DNA of 64,000 nucleotides from an uncultured Clostridia bacterium (GCA_934675735.1 CAKURR010000001.1:248001-312000); one strand, 5' to 3'; counted from the stretch's first letter, positions 49,957 through 59,533 are shown. Translations and numbers: made by a program. Notes: a model not told the origin generated them from the letters alone.

Positions 49957-50808
49957 ATGGCTGGCGCTTCGATAAAAGACATCAAACTGCGCATTAAAAG
50001 CGTAGAAAGCACCATGCAGATCACCAAGGCGATGGAACTTGTCGCTTCCTCCAAGCTCAGGAAGGCGAAAGAACGTCAGGAAAAGTGCCGCCCTTACTTT
50101 ATGGGGCTCAAGCAGACGCTGGAAAGCATTGAAACGGCAACCAACGATTTTTCTTCGCCGTATCAGCAGCGGCGCGAGGTGAAAAAACGCTGTTTGATTG
50201 TGATTGCAGGCGACAGAGGTCTGGCCGGCGGATATAACAGCAACGTGTTCAAATCCGTTCTGCCGATGCTGGAGGAAGGCACTGTCTGCGTGCTGCCGAT
50301 CGGCAAACGGACAGTTGAGTTTTTCGCGCGCAATCAGGTCGAAATGCTGACAACGGAATTTGCCGAGGCCGCGTCCGTCTCCGTGTCGGATTGCTTCACC
50401 ATCAGCAATCTGATCACAAAGGGATATCTGAGCGGCCAATACGACGAAGTTTCGGTGGTTTACACGCGTTTTGTGTCTATGCTGACGCAGACGCCTACGT
50501 GCGATGCGCTTTTGCCGCTTGAAAAGCTTGAAGCCAAGGCTGAAACCGGCGTTCGCCAGCTTGTGCTCTATGAGCCGAGCCCTTCCGCGGTGTATGACGC
50601 GATTGTGCCCAATTATATTGCAGGTATGATTTACGGCGCGATGTGCGAATCCGTCGCCAGCGAGCTTGGCGCCCGCAGAACGGCGATGGACGCCGCCAGC
50701 AAGAACGCGTCGGAGATGATTGAGGATTTGAGCCTGCGCTACAATCGCGCGCGTCAAGGCGCGATTACGCAGGAAATTACCGAAATTGTCGCCGGTGCAG
50801 AGCACTAA
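49957..50808 (+). CDS. atpG: ATP synthase F1 subunit gamma
   Basis: The 283-residue central rotor shaft. The N-terminal helix (IKDIKLRIKSVESTMQITKAM) and C-terminal helix (ASEMIEDLSLRYNRARQGAI) form the coiled coil inside F1, with the GDRGLAGGYNSNV segment between. AGGAGG precedes the start. Confidence 0.95.
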   Translation: MAGASIKDIKLRIKSVESTMQITKAMELVASSKLRKAKERQEKCRPYFMGLKQTLESIETATNDFSSPYQQRREVKKRCLIVIAGDRGLAGGYNSNVFKSVLPMLEEGTVCVLPIGKRTVEFFARNQVEMLTTEFAEAASVSVSDCFTISNLITKGYLSGQYDEVSVVYTRFVSMLTQTPTCDALLPLEKLEAKAETGVRQLVLYEPSPSAVYDAIVPNYIAGMIYGAMCESVASELGARRTAMDAASKNASEMIEDLSLRYNRARQGAITQEITEIVAGAEH

Positions 50809-50832
50809 ATTCAAAACAGAAGGAGCAACGCT

Positions 50833-52236
50833 ATGGCTAAAGGAAGCATCGGTACCGTGGCGCAGGTCATCGGCCCGGTACTGGATATTCGATTTAAGGA
50901 TGGCGAGCTGCCCCAGCTTTTGAACGCCGTTGAAGTGGAAAGCGGCGAGAAAAAACTGACGGTGGAGGTCGCACAGCACATCGGCGACGATGTGGTGCGC
51001 TGCATCGCCATGAGCAGCACGGACGGCCTGACGCGCGGCGCGAAGGCCGTCGATACCGGTTCGGCCATCACGGTGCCTGTCGGCGAAAAGTGCCTGGGCC
51101 GCATCTTCAATCTGCTCGGTGAGCCGGTGGATAACCAGCCCGCGCCGCAGGATGTAGAGCGCTGGGCGATTCACCGTGATCCGCCGCCGTATGACGAGCA
51201 GGAGACTTCTGCCGAAATCCTCGAGACGGGCATCAAGGTCGTTGACCTGATTGCGCCGTATGCGAAGGGTGGTAAAATCGGTCTGTTCGGCGGTGCTGGC
51301 GTCGGCAAAACCGTTCTGATTATGGAGCTTATCAACAACGTTGCCAAGCAGCACGGCGGCCTGTCCGTATTCACGGGCGTCGGCGAGCGCACGCGCGAGG
51401 GCAACGACCTTTACAACGAAATGAAAGAAAGCGGCGTTCTGAGCAAGACCGCGTTGGTCTACGGTCAGATGAACGAGCCGCCGGGAGCACGTATGCGCGT
51501 GGCGCTGTCCGGCCTGACGATGGCGGAATATTTCCGTGACCGCGAGGGACAGGACGTGCTGCTGTTCATCGACAACATCTTCCGTTTCACGCAGGCCGGT
51601 TCCGAGGTTTCCGCTCTACTGGGCCGCATGCCGAGCGCCGTCGGTTATCAGCCGACGCTGGCGACGGAAATGGGCGCATTGCAGGAGCGCATCACTTCGA
51701 CCAAGCGCGGTTCGATTACGTCCGTTCAGGCCGTCTACGTGCCTGCTGATGACTTGACCGACCCCGCTCCGGCGACGACGTTTGCGCACCTTGACGCGAC
51801 GACGGTTCTTTCCCGTGCGATTTCTTCGCTGGGCATTTATCCGGCTGTCGATCCGCTGGAATCCACGAGCCGCATTCTGAATCCGGACGTTGTGGGCGAA
51901 GAGCATTATCGCGTCGCGCGCGATGTGCAGCGCATTTTGCAGCGCTATAAGGAATTACAGGATATCATCGCCATCATGGGTATGGACGAGCTTTCCGAAG
52001 AGGATAAGCTGACCGTTTCCCGTGCGCGCAAGATTCAGCGTTTCCTTTCTCAGCCGTTCAGCGTCGCCGAGCAGTTCACCGGCATGGAAGGCAAGTACGT
52101 GCCGATTAAGGAGACCATCCGCGGCTTCAAGGAAATCATCGAAGGCAAACACGACGACCTGCCGGAGAGCGCTTTCCTGTTTGTCGGTACGATTGACGAA
52201 GCGGTAGCGAAAGCCAAAAAGGGTGAGCATGCATGA
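50833..52236 (+). CDS. atpD: ATP synthase F1 subunit beta
   Basis: The 467-residue catalytic subunit, with P-loop GGAGVGKTVLIMELINN, the catalytic glutamate in GVGERTREGNDLY, ALSGLTMAEYFRD and the DELSEEDKLTVSRARKIQRF (DELSEED) loop. It overlaps atpC by four bases. Confidence 0.97.
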   Translation: MAKGSIGTVAQVIGPVLDIRFKDGELPQLLNAVEVESGEKKLTVEVAQHIGDDVVRCIAMSSTDGLTRGAKAVDTGSAITVPVGEKCLGRIFNLLGEPVDNQPAPQDVERWAIHRDPPPYDEQETSAEILETGIKVVDLIAPYAKGGKIGLFGGAGVGKTVLIMELINNVAKQHGGLSVFTGVGERTREGNDLYNEMKESGVLSKTALVYGQMNEPPGARMRVALSGLTMAEYFRDREGQDVLLFIDNIFRFTQAGSEVSALLGRMPSAVGYQPTLATEMGALQERITSTKRGSITSVQAVYVPADDLTDPAPATTFAHLDATTVLSRAISSLGIYPAVDPLESTSRILNPDVVGEEHYRVARDVQRILQRYKELQDIIAIMGMDELSEEDKLTVSRARKIQRFLSQPFSVAEQFTGMEGKYVPIKETIRGFKEIIEGKHDDLPESAFLFVGTIDEAVAKAKKGEHA

Positions 52237-52634
52237 GTACGTTCCACCTGAAAATCAGCACGCCCGACGGCCTGCTCTTTGACGGCGAAGTTGAGCGCGT
52301 TCGTGCGCGCATGATCGACGGCGATGTATGCCTGTTGGCGCATCACGCCGATTATGTGTCCGCCGTCGGCGCGGGCGAAGCCGCCATCGCGCTTGAAAAC
52401 GGGCAAGTGAGACGCGCCGCCTGCATCGGCGGCATGCTCGCGATGATTGGCGGAGAAGCCAACCTGATTGCAACGACGTTTGAATGGGCAGAAGATATCG
52501 ACCTGCCGCGCGCTCAACACGCCAAAGAGGTTGCACGGGCCCGCATTGAGGCCGCCAAAGACAACGAACGCGAGCTGATGCTCGCAGAAGCCAAGCTGCG
52601 CCGCGCATTGGTTCGCATCGGCGTAAAAAACTAA
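52233..52634 (+). CDS. atpC: ATP synthase F1 subunit epsilon
   Basis: A 133-residue subunit with the beta-sandwich start (FHLKISTPDGLLFDGEVERV) and two C-terminal helices that can inhibit rotation. It closes the operon, with an ATGA overlap upstream and a terminator downstream. Confidence 0.93.
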   Translation: MSTFHLKISTPDGLLFDGEVERVRARMIDGDVCLLAHHADYVSAVGAGEAAIALENGQVRRAACIGGMLAMIGGEANLIATTFEWAEDIDLPRAQHAKEVARARIEAAKDNERELMLAEAKLRRALVRIGVKN

Positions 52635-52647
52635 ATCAAGCCCTACG

Positions 52648-52679
52648 AAACAGGGACGGTTTGTGCCGCCCCTGTTTTT
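52648..52679. terminator. Terminator of the atp operon
   Basis: AAACAGGG and CCCTGTTT arms with an inner CGG/CCG pair, followed by TTTTT on the plus strand. The hairpin also lies past the 3' end of the convergent PBP gene, with a shorter T run on that strand. Confidence 0.8.
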
Positions 52680-52700
52680 GATTTCCGGGAAATTGGACAT

Positions 52701-55058
52701 TTAGCGGGTATTGCCGGACAATGCCGGAATGAGGTCTCTCAGGCCGGAGAAAAATCCGCCGCCCGCCTGCACCTGCGCAAGCTGCACGGCCTGCTTGCCT
52801 TCCAGCCAAACGCCCTGCTGAAGCAGCTCTTCGTGAATCGGAATGATTCGATAGGTATACAAAACGCCTGCCTGCGCCGTGCTGTCCAAATAGCTGAGCG
52901 CCTGACCGGAGGACGCAACCATCTCTGTCAAAATCACCGATTCGCCGACCGCGTCGCGCTGAATGCGATACCTCGCATCGGAAGAAGCCTTGAAATGCAG
53001 CTCGGGATAGCCGCTCGCGTTGTGCGCCACATAGAAGGAGGACGGCGCGTCCGGCGCCTGCCAGATATCCGAAACGGCATAGGGCCGATTGGACGCGGCA
53101 AACACCTCGCTGAGCCGATATTCCTTCGGCGTTTTGTCGCTGGCCAGCATCACGGAACCGCGGCTCGTCAGCGCGCGTTTATCCAGCGTCAGCCAAACCA
53201 AACCGTCCGGCTGAACGAAATCGGGCTTTTCTCTGTCCGCATACGCTTTTTTGAAAAAAGCCGCGGCCAGCGACGCCGTATTGCGTCCGCCCGTAATGCC
53301 GTTCACGATTTTATGCTTGGCGTCGGTCTGGTCAAACCCCATCCACACGGAAACGGAAATTTCCGGCGTATATGCCGCCATCCAAATATCGCGGTTGCCG
53401 CCCGTCATCGAAACCGTTCCCGTTTTTCCGGCGATGGGCGTATTAGCGGCAAGCATGCGCGTGCCCGTTCCGCTGGAAACAACCGATTGCAGCAGCGAGG
53501 TCATCAAAAATGCATTCTGCGCGGAAATCACCTGCTTTCCGCTTTCCTTTCGTTCATAAACGATGCTTCCATCCGCTGATTCGATGCGGCTGACGCAATA
53601 GGGTTGATGATACACGCCGCCGTTGGCATACGGCACATAGGCCGCCGCCAATTCCACTGGCGTTACGCCATAGGTCATCGAACCGAGCGCAAGGGAAAGA
53701 TTGCGGTCGCTGTTTTGCGTTGGAATGCCCATTTTGTTGAGATAGCGAACGGATGCGTCCAGCCCGATTTCTTCCAGCAGGCGAACGGCCGTGGTGTTGA
53801 GCGAATTGCGGACAGCCGTGCGCATCGTAACCAAACCGTAATAACGGTCGCCCGCATTGCGCGGCGTATAGCCGCCGAAACTCGTCTTTTCATCCAGCAG
53901 AACAGAGGCCGTCGTATACCCCAATTCCAGCGCAGGGCCGTAAACCGCCAGCGGCTTCAACGCCGAGCCCGGCTGGCGACGCATCTGCGTCGCGCGGTTC
54001 AGTCCGCGGCGAACCGTATAATCCCGCCCGCCGACCATCGCCAGCACCGCGCCGCTTTCGGTATCCACAACGGCCATCGCGCTTTGTATCGCCGTTCCGT
54101 CAGACGCGGCGGCAGGGAAGAAGTTCGAATCCGCATAGACTTCATCCGCAATCGCCTGAAGCCGTGCGTCATATGCCGTATGGATTTCAAACCCGCCCTG
54201 AATGACTTCATCGGCGGAAAGTCCGAGCAATTCGGCACTTTCTCGAAGCGCTTCGTCAATATACCAGCTGTACAGCTGTTTTTCGGTTTCCTGAGCCAGC
54301 ACCCAAACGCTTTCATCCAACGCTTTTTGTTTCTCTTCGGGTGTGATGAAGCCGTTTTCTTCCATGACGGAGAGAATATACTGCCGCCGATTGCGGTTGC
54401 TCGACGGGCTGATATGCGGCGCGTAGACAGACGGCGCTTTGATAATCGCGGCAAGACTTGCGCTCTGGTTGAGCGTCAATTTTTCCGCATTCACGCCAAA
54501 ATACGTCTGCGCCGCCGCCTGAATGCCGTAAGCACCGCGGCCAAAGTAGACCGTATTCAAATACATCGCCAGAATTTCATCCTTGCTGTATGCCTTTTCG
54601 ATTTGGAAAGCGAGGTTAATTTCTTCGAGCTTGCGGCGTATTGTCTTTTCGGAGCTGAGATGGGTAAGCTTAGCCAGCTGCTGGGTGATGGTGCTCGCGC
54701 CCTCGGCCAGCGAACCGCTTTTCAGATTACTGCGCAGTGCGCCGAAAATTCGATACAAATCAATGCCCCGATGCTCATAAAAGCGCAAATCCTCCGCCGC
54801 GATGAACGCTTGCCGTGTGTGCAGCGGGATTTCATCAAGCGAAACAACCGTTCTATTCTCCGCGCCGCGCAATTCGCTCATCAATTCGCCGTCAGCATCG
54901 AACATGGAAGAGGTCTGGGCCAACGCAGAGAGCTTGGAAGCATCCAGCTTCTGCCAATTCGGCACGTCAAAAGCCACATAAAAAGCCGCGCAGAAGAGCA
55001 AAAGAAGCCCGACAATCACAGACAGAATCGTCAGCAGCACTTTTTTGGTTTTGCTCAT
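52701..55058 (-). CDS. Class A penicillin-binding protein (PBP1A-type)
   Basis: A bifunctional peptidoglycan synthase of 785 residues. One N-terminal membrane helix is followed by the glycosyltransferase domain (EDLRFYEHRGID, GASTITQQLAK) and the transpeptidase domain with SxxK as SALK (RRQPGSALKPL), SxN as SLN (RNSLNTTAV) and KTGT. About 130 extra residues at the C terminus look like a fibronectin-III-type or similar beta domain. The start at ATG 55058 has AAGGAGG 9 bases upstream; the longer frame runs into the spoIIAA upstream region. It diverges from the spoIIA operon. Confidence 0.93.
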   Translation of the reverse strand: MSKTKKVLLTILSVIVGLLLLFCAAFYVAFDVPNWQKLDASKLSALAQTSSMFDADGELMSELRGAENRTVVSLDEIPLHTRQAFIAAEDLRFYEHRGIDLYRIFGALRSNLKSGSLAEGASTITQQLAKLTHLSSEKTIRRKLEEINLAFQIEKAYSKDEILAMYLNTVYFGRGAYGIQAAAQTYFGVNAEKLTLNQSASLAAIIKAPSVYAPHISPSSNRNRRQYILSVMEENGFITPEEKQKALDESVWVLAQETEKQLYSWYIDEALRESAELLGLSADEVIQGGFEIHTAYDARLQAIADEVYADSNFFPAAASDGTAIQSAMAVVDTESGAVLAMVGGRDYTVRRGLNRATQMRRQPGSALKPLAVYGPALELGYTTASVLLDEKTSFGGYTPRNAGDRYYGLVTMRTAVRNSLNTTAVRLLEEIGLDASVRYLNKMGIPTQNSDRNLSLALGSMTYGVTPVELAAAYVPYANGGVYHQPYCVSRIESADGSIVYERKESGKQVISAQNAFLMTSLLQSVVSSGTGTRMLAANTPIAGKTGTVSMTGGNRDIWMAAYTPEISVSVWMGFDQTDAKHKIVNGITGGRNTASLAAAFFKKAYADREKPDFVQPDGLVWLTLDKRALTSRGSVMLASDKTPKEYRLSEVFAASNRPYAVSDIWQAPDAPSSFYVAHNASGYPELHFKASSDARYRIQRDAVGESVILTEMVASSGQALSYLDSTAQAGVLYTYRIIPIHEELLQQGVWLEGKQAVQLAQVQAGGGFFSGLRDLIPALSGNTR

Positions 55059-55186
55059 CCGTCTCAGCCTCCTTGACCGTGTTTTCTTCTTTTTTGCCCG
55101 AAAAAACGAAAAATATGCGCGCGGCCTGCATAGACGGACGTATACCTTCATAGTATGTATCATCAAACATAAGAGGAGGGATTCTC

Positions 55187-55516
55187 TTGCTGCAAATCCA
55201 ACAGCAGGGCCAAACACTGACGGTTTATCTCTGCGGCGAAATCGACCATTGCGCGGCCGAGGGGCTGAGAAACGAAATCGAAATGGCCATCTTCAAACGG
55301 AATGTCACCCGCCTGATTCTGGATTTTTCACAGGTCAGTTTTATGGATAGTTCCGGCGTCGGAATGATTATCGGCCGTTACAAAACGATGCACGCGCGCG
55401 GGGGAAGCGTCGCCGCATGCGGGCTGCATCCGCCGGTGGACAGGCTGTTCCGTCTGGCCGGCCTGCACAGAATCATTGCCGTTGAAGAAACAGAAGGGCG
55501 GGAAGCACATGAATAA
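55187..55516 (+). CDS. spoIIAA: Anti-sigma-F factor antagonist SpoIIAA
   Basis: A 109-residue STAS protein that frees sigma-F by binding SpoIIAB when dephosphorylated. The phosphorylated serine lies in SFMDSSGVGMIIGRY. The start is TTG 55187, with AGGAGGG 6 bases upstream. It begins the three-gene operon and overlaps spoIIAB by 8 bases. A sigma-H-type promoter was looked for upstream and not clearly found. Confidence 0.95.
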   Translation: MLQIQQQGQTLTVYLCGEIDHCAAEGLRNEIEMAIFKRNVTRLILDFSQVSFMDSSGVGMIIGRYKTMHARGGSVAACGLHPPVDRLFRLAGLHRIIAVEETEGREAHE

Positions 55517-55937
55517 TCAAATGGAGCTGAGCTTTTTAGCCGTTGCGGAAAACGAATCCTTTGCCCGAATGGTCATCAGCGCGTTTCTTGTGCAGGCCAA
55601 CCCGACGCTCAGCGTCGTATCCGAAGTGCGAACGGCTGTCAGTGAAGCCGTAACCAACGCCATCGTCCATGCCTACGGCGAAGCGGGCGGCAAAGTGGTT
55701 TTGCGCGCGCAGATTGACGAAAGCGATATCCGTATCGAAGTCGAAGATATGGGCAAAGGCATTGAAAATATCGAGCGCGCCATGCAGCCGTTTTACACCT
55801 CCCAGCCCGAAAAAGAGCGGACGGGCATGGGTTTTTCGCTGATGCAGTCGTTCATGGACAAGGTGCGCGTCCAATCCTCCGTCGGGAACGGGACAGTCGT
55901 TTTTATGCAGAAAAGGCTGCATGAAAGCGACGAATGA
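55509..55937 (+). CDS. spoIIAB: Anti-sigma-F factor and serine kinase SpoIIAB
   Basis: A 142-residue GHKL-fold kinase that holds sigma-F inactive and phosphorylates SpoIIAA. The N box is EAVTNAIVHAYG, the G1 box VEDMGKGIENI and the G2 box ERTGMGFSLMQSFMD. ATG 55509 is chosen because it gives the conserved beginning NNQMELSFLAVAENESF. Confidence 0.95.
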   Translation: MNNQMELSFLAVAENESFARMVISAFLVQANPTLSVVSEVRTAVSEAVTNAIVHAYGEAGGKVVLRAQIDESDIRIEVEDMGKGIENIERAMQPFYTSQPEKERTGMGFSLMQSFMDKVRVQSSVGNGTVVFMQKRLHESDE

Positions 55938-56641
55938 TGCCTGATAAAAAAACTGCCGAAGATAAAGCGCTGCTTATCCGCGCGCAAAGCGGAGACGCAG
56001 CGGCCACAGAGTTGTTTCTTGCCGCCTATGTGCCGATGCTCGGCACGCTCGCAAGGCGTTTTTTCTGCGCTTCGCTGTCCGTTCAGGATTTATGTCAGGC
56101 CGGATATATCGGGTTGATGCTAGCACTCAAGCGCTATGACGCCAAACGGGATGTGCGATTCATGACGTATGCCATGCCGTGGGCGCTCGGCGAAATGCGA
56201 AAGGCGATGCATCGGGCATGCGATTCCACAGTCGCGCACCATCGCAGCCAATCCATTGCCAAACAGCTTCGGATACTCAGCGCGGCGCTCGGCCGTGAGC
56301 CGCGTATTGACGAACTGGCCAAAGCCTGCGGGCTGTCCGCCGCGGAAATCGTCTGCACGCTGGAATCCTCCGCCGTGCCGCAATCGCTGGACGCGTCTTG
56401 CGGAGAGCAGGGCAGAACGCTGCTGGAAACGCTGGTCGGCGGCGAGCAGATTGACGACCAGCGGCTGGATATCCGCATGGCGCTGGCTCGCCTGAGCGAA
56501 CAGGAGCGAAAGCTGATTATTCTGCGATACCATCGCGAACATACGCAGAAAGAAACGGCAAAAATCATGGGCATCAGCCAGGCACAAGCCAGTCGAATTG
56601 AGCGGCGCGCGCTGAAAAATCTGCGTGCCCAGCTTACATAG
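55934..56641 (+). CDS. sigF: Forespore sigma factor F
   Basis: A 235-residue sigma factor with region 2 (DLCQAGYIGLMLALKRYD, FMTYAMPWALGEMRKA), region 3 and region 4 (LSEQERKLIILRYHREHTQKETAKIMGISQAQASRIERRAL). Its position after spoIIAA-spoIIAB identifies it as sigma-F rather than sigma-G. Two ATGs (55934, 55937) overlap the spoIIAB stop, so translation is coupled. The 3' end overlaps the convergent ylbJ-like gene by 8 bases. Confidence 0.95.
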   Translation: MMPDKKTAEDKALLIRAQSGDAAATELFLAAYVPMLGTLARRFFCASLSVQDLCQAGYIGLMLALKRYDAKRDVRFMTYAMPWALGEMRKAMHRACDSTVAHHRSQSIAKQLRILSAALGREPRIDELAKACGLSAAEIVCTLESSAVPQSLDASCGEQGRTLLETLVGGEQIDDQRLDIRMALARLSEQERKLIILRYHREHTQKETAKIMGISQAQASRIERRALKNLRAQLT

Positions 56642-57473
56642 CCAGACAGACGATGAGCATCGCTGCACCCGCCCCGATCGCGCGCAGACACGCGAAACCC
56701 ATCAGCCGAAATTGCGTAATGCCGCACGGCTGCAAAAACAGGCGATTCTGCGCCAAAATCGAAAAGCCGCCGAAGCCTGTCAGCGCCGCCACACAGACCA
56801 ACTTTCCAAGCGATAGGGGCCGAAGGTTAAGCCACGCGCGCAGACCACCCGCAATTTCGAGCAGCGCATGCAAACCGGCCACGCCCTCTTCGGATAAAAA
56901 CGGGAGGCACACGCCGATGCACGAGGCCAACACGCTGAAAAAGACAATACAGCCGCCCACGCCCATCACCGCCTGCACGCTGTCAACGATGGGGTTTTCC
57001 GTTCGCTTTGCCGTCTGCGGCATGTCGGGCGCATCGTTTATCCATGAAAAATGCCAAACGCACAGACATGCAAAGGCCGCGCCCATCCAATGCGCCAGCA
57101 GAAGGCGCAGACAGTTTCCGCCGTCCAATCCCCACGTACGCATGGTACCCAGAAAAAACATCGGGCTGATTGTTCCCGTCAACGCGCTCAGCGCATGCAG
57201 TTGTCTGCGTTCAAGCCGACCGGCCGAAGCGGAAAGCATCGCCGCGCCGGACGGCGAGCCGCCCAACCAGCCCAGCGCCACCGTCAGCGGCACAACAGGC
57301 AGACGGCCGGCGCTCAAACGGCTTGCCGTCGTTTTGCAAAGCACCATATAGGGGAAAAGGCTGGGCACGACGTCCCGCCCCCAAACGGTAATCGCCGTGC
57401 GGGAAGCGGAAATCGCCATATCGGGAAAGCGCAGAATCAGCAAAATCATCAGCAGAGAAGCCGCCGCGACCAT
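56634..57473 (-). CDS. YlbJ-like sporulation membrane protein (nucleoside-recognition/gate family)
   Basis: A 279-residue membrane protein with about seven to eight helices. The pattern TAITVWGRDVVPSLFPYMVL, GWLGGSPSGAAMLSA and GTISPMFFLGTM is characteristic of YlbJ, a sporulation membrane protein of the gate (nucleoside-recognition) family. It is shorter than the Bacillus protein (about 400 residues). ATG 57473 is preferred because GAGGTGG stands 7 bases upstream; the longer frame begins with TTG. A candidate sigma-E promoter lies directly upstream, and sigF is the convergent neighbour. Confidence 0.78.
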   Translation of the reverse strand: MVAAASLLMILLILRFPDMAISASRTAITVWGRDVVPSLFPYMVLCKTTASRLSAGRLPVVPLTVALGWLGGSPSGAAMLSASAGRLERRQLHALSALTGTISPMFFLGTMRTWGLDGGNCLRLLLAHWMGAAFACLCVWHFSWINDAPDMPQTAKRTENPIVDSVQAVMGVGGCIVFFSVLASCIGVCLPFLSEEGVAGLHALLEIAGGLRAWLNLRPLSLGKLVCVAALTGFGGFSILAQNRLFLQPCGITQFRLMGFACLRAIGAGAAMLIVCLAM

Positions 57474-57494
57474 CTTTGAACCACCTCGCAAAGC

Positions 57495-57524
57495 AGTATA
57501 TGCCGCCCACGCAGACGGAAATGA
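57495..57524 (-). promoter_or_regulatory. Possible sigma-E promoter of the ylbJ-like gene
   Basis: On the minus strand TCATTTC (-35), 15-base spacer, CATATACT (-10), resembling the sigma-E consensus with a few mismatches; the start codon is 22 bases on. Bacillus ylbJ is known as a sigma-E gene. Confidence 0.35.
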
Positions 57525-57588
57525 AGCGCAGCCCTTGAGAAAAACAAAGTTTTTTCCCGAAAAACGCCGAAAAATTCGGCGTCACCTG

Positions 57589-57618
57589 TTGCGCACATCG
57601 TCTGCAACGTGCTATAAT
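57589..57618 (+). promoter_or_regulatory. Sigma-A promoter of yebC
   Basis: TTGCGC, 18-base spacer, perfect TATAAT, 39 bases before the start codon. A perfect 8-bp hairpin (ACGCCGAA/TTCGGCGT, 57564-57582) lies just upstream and is followed by T residues on the minus strand. Confidence 0.65.
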
Positions 57619-57656
57619 AAACGATGTAGCAAAAACAACCGGGAGGTTTTTCATTT

Positions 57657-58406
57657 ATGTCAGGCCATTCCAAGTGGGCAAATATTAAGCACAAAAAGGG
57701 CAAGGCGGACGCCGAACGCGGCAAGGTTTTCACCAAAATCGGCCGTGAAATCGCTATCGCCGTCCGCGACGGCGGCAGCGACCCGACCGTCAACGGCAAG
57801 CTCCGCGACGTCATCGCGAAGGCGAAGGCCAACAACATGCCCAACGAAAACATTAAGCGCTCCATCGCAAAGGCGGCGGGCGAACTGGGCAATGTCAATT
57901 ACGAAGAGATTCAGTACGAAGGTTATGCGCCGGGCGGCGTTGCGGTCATCGTTTCCACCGTTACGGATAACCGCAACCGCACGGCTTCCGATATCCGCCA
58001 CATCTTCGATAAGAACGGCGGCTCTCTGGGCACGAACGGCTGTGTCTCCTACATGTTTGACAACGTGGGCATGATTGTCATCGAGCGCAAGCCCGGCATG
58101 GATGAGGACGAAGTGATGATGGCCGCGCTGGACGCGGGCGCAAGCGACGTGGAAGTGCTGGACGACAGCTTCGAAGTGACGACCACCGTTTCCGATTTCT
58201 CCGCCGTGCGCGACAATCTGGAAAAGGCCGGTTACACCTTCCTGAGTGCCGAACTGACCATGATTCCGCAGACGACCAACGAAATCACCGATCCGGAGAC
58301 CGTCGAAAAGATTCAGAAGATGCTGGAGATGCTCGACGATTTGGACGACGTGCAGGATGTCTATCACAACGGCGACCTGCCCGAAGAAGAGGAAGAGGAC
58401 GACTAA
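57657..58406 (+). CDS. yebC: YebC/PmpR-family protein
   Basis: A 249-residue protein with the family start SGHSKWANIKHKKGKADAERGK and conserved YEGYAPGGVAVIV. YebC proteins were annotated as transcription regulators; recent work links them to translation of proline stretches. The C-terminal tail is acidic (PEEEEEDD). It is monocistronic with its own promoter and terminator. Confidence 0.95.
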   Translation: MSGHSKWANIKHKKGKADAERGKVFTKIGREIAIAVRDGGSDPTVNGKLRDVIAKAKANNMPNENIKRSIAKAAGELGNVNYEEIQYEGYAPGGVAVIVSTVTDNRNRTASDIRHIFDKNGGSLGTNGCVSYMFDNVGMIVIERKPGMDEDEVMMAALDAGASDVEVLDDSFEVTTTVSDFSAVRDNLEKAGYTFLSAELTMIPQTTNEITDPETVEKIQKMLEMLDDLDDVQDVYHNGDLPEEEEEDD

Positions 58407-58427
58407 TCCCCGTTCAGCATATGAAAG

Positions 58428-58457
58428 AGGCTGCCCGGCTTGCCGAGCGGCTTTTTT
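58428..58457 (+). terminator. Terminator after yebC
   Basis: AGGCTGCCCGGC pairs with GCCGAGCGGCTT (one mismatch, two wobbles) around a TT loop, followed by a T run. Confidence 0.7.
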
Positions 58458-58561
58458 TCAAATCCGAACACGGTGCGGCGCGCATCTTGACATTTGGCCT
58501 TGATTATGAAACAATAGACCTGTACATTGGCTGATTTTCAGCCCGAGAAGAGGTTACCGCC

Positions 58562-59515
58562 ATGAAATCAACCGTAACACTGATTGTGCCCTGTTATAAC
58601 GAAGAAGAATCGCTCCCGATTTTTTATCGCGCCGTATGCGAAGTGGCCAAGCAGCTGCCCGAGTATGAGCTGGCGCTGCTGCTGGTCAACGATGGTTCCA
58701 AAGACGGAACGCTTCAGGTCATGCGCAATCTGGCGGCCCGGGATGAACGCGTGACGTTCATCTCTTTTTCCCGAAATTTCGGAAAAGAGGCCGCTATGTA
58801 CGCCGGTTTCTGCAACGCCAAGGGGGATTATGTCGCGGTGATGGATGCCGATATGCAGGACCCGCCATCCCTTCTGCCGGAAATGCTGCGCATTCTCGAA
58901 ACGGAAGAATATGACAGCGTTGCGACCCGCCGCGTTACGCGCGAGGGCGAACCGCCCATCCGCTCTTTTTTCGCGCGCATGTTTTATCGGCTCATCAACC
59001 GCATTTCCGAAGCGGATATCGTGGACGGCGCGCGCGATTTTCGCCTGATGAAGCGCGAAATGGTCGAGGCGATTGTATCCATGTGCGAATACAACCGTTT
59101 TTCTAAAGGTATTTTCGGCTGGATTGGCTTCAAGACCAAGTGGCTTCCGTATAAAAATGTGGAGCGCGTCGCGGGCGAAACAAAGTGGAGCTTTTTTAAG
59201 CTGTTCAAATATTCGCTCGACGGCATTGTCAATTTCTCGCAGATGCCGCTGTCCATCGCATCCGTTTCCGGCCTGATTCTCACCTTTATCGCGTTTTTCA
59301 TGGTGCTCTTCGTCGTGGTTCGTCGGCTGATTTTCGGCGATCCGGTCGCGGGCTGGGCGTCCACGGTCTGCATCATTCTGTTTATCGGCGGCGTTCAGCT
59401 GCTTTGTATGGGCATCATGGGGCAGTATCTGGCCAAAACGTATCTGGAAGTGAAAAACCGCCCGCACTATATCATCAGCGAAACCAACGATAAAGACGCA
59501 AAGCGCATTGGCTGA
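58562..59515 (+). CDS. Family 2 glycosyltransferase, GtrB/polyprenyl-phosphate type
   Basis: A 317-residue enzyme with a cytoplasmic GT-A domain (VPCYNEEESLP, NDGSKDGT, metal site MDADMQDPP) and two C-terminal membrane helices (about 232-255 and 268-290). This plan is that of GtrB/DPM1-like transferases that charge undecaprenyl phosphate with a sugar for wall glycans. A TTGACA at 58487-58492 may be a -35 element, but its -10 is weak. rsmA follows 18 bases downstream. Confidence 0.9.
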   Translation: MKSTVTLIVPCYNEEESLPIFYRAVCEVAKQLPEYELALLLVNDGSKDGTLQVMRNLAARDERVTFISFSRNFGKEAAMYAGFCNAKGDYVAVMDADMQDPPSLLPEMLRILETEEYDSVATRRVTREGEPPIRSFFARMFYRLINRISEADIVDGARDFRLMKREMVEAIVSMCEYNRFSKGIFGWIGFKTKWLPYKNVERVAGETKWSFFKLFKYSLDGIVNFSQMPLSIASVSGLILTFIAFFMVLFVVVRRLIFGDPVAGWASTVCIILFIGGVQLLCMGIMGQYLAKTYLEVKNRPHYIISETNDKDAKRIG

Positions 59516-59533
59516 TACGAGGAGGCTCTATTC

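Noticed and set aside
55059..55186. Sigma-H promoter for the spoIIA operon
   Set aside because: The region was searched for an AGGA-type -35 and GAAT-type -10 at proper spacing and no convincing pair was found.
57564..57582. Hairpin before yebC as a terminator for a plus-strand gene
   Set aside because: No plus-strand gene ends upstream, and the T run is on the minus strand, in the direction of the ylbJ-like gene; its role is unclear.
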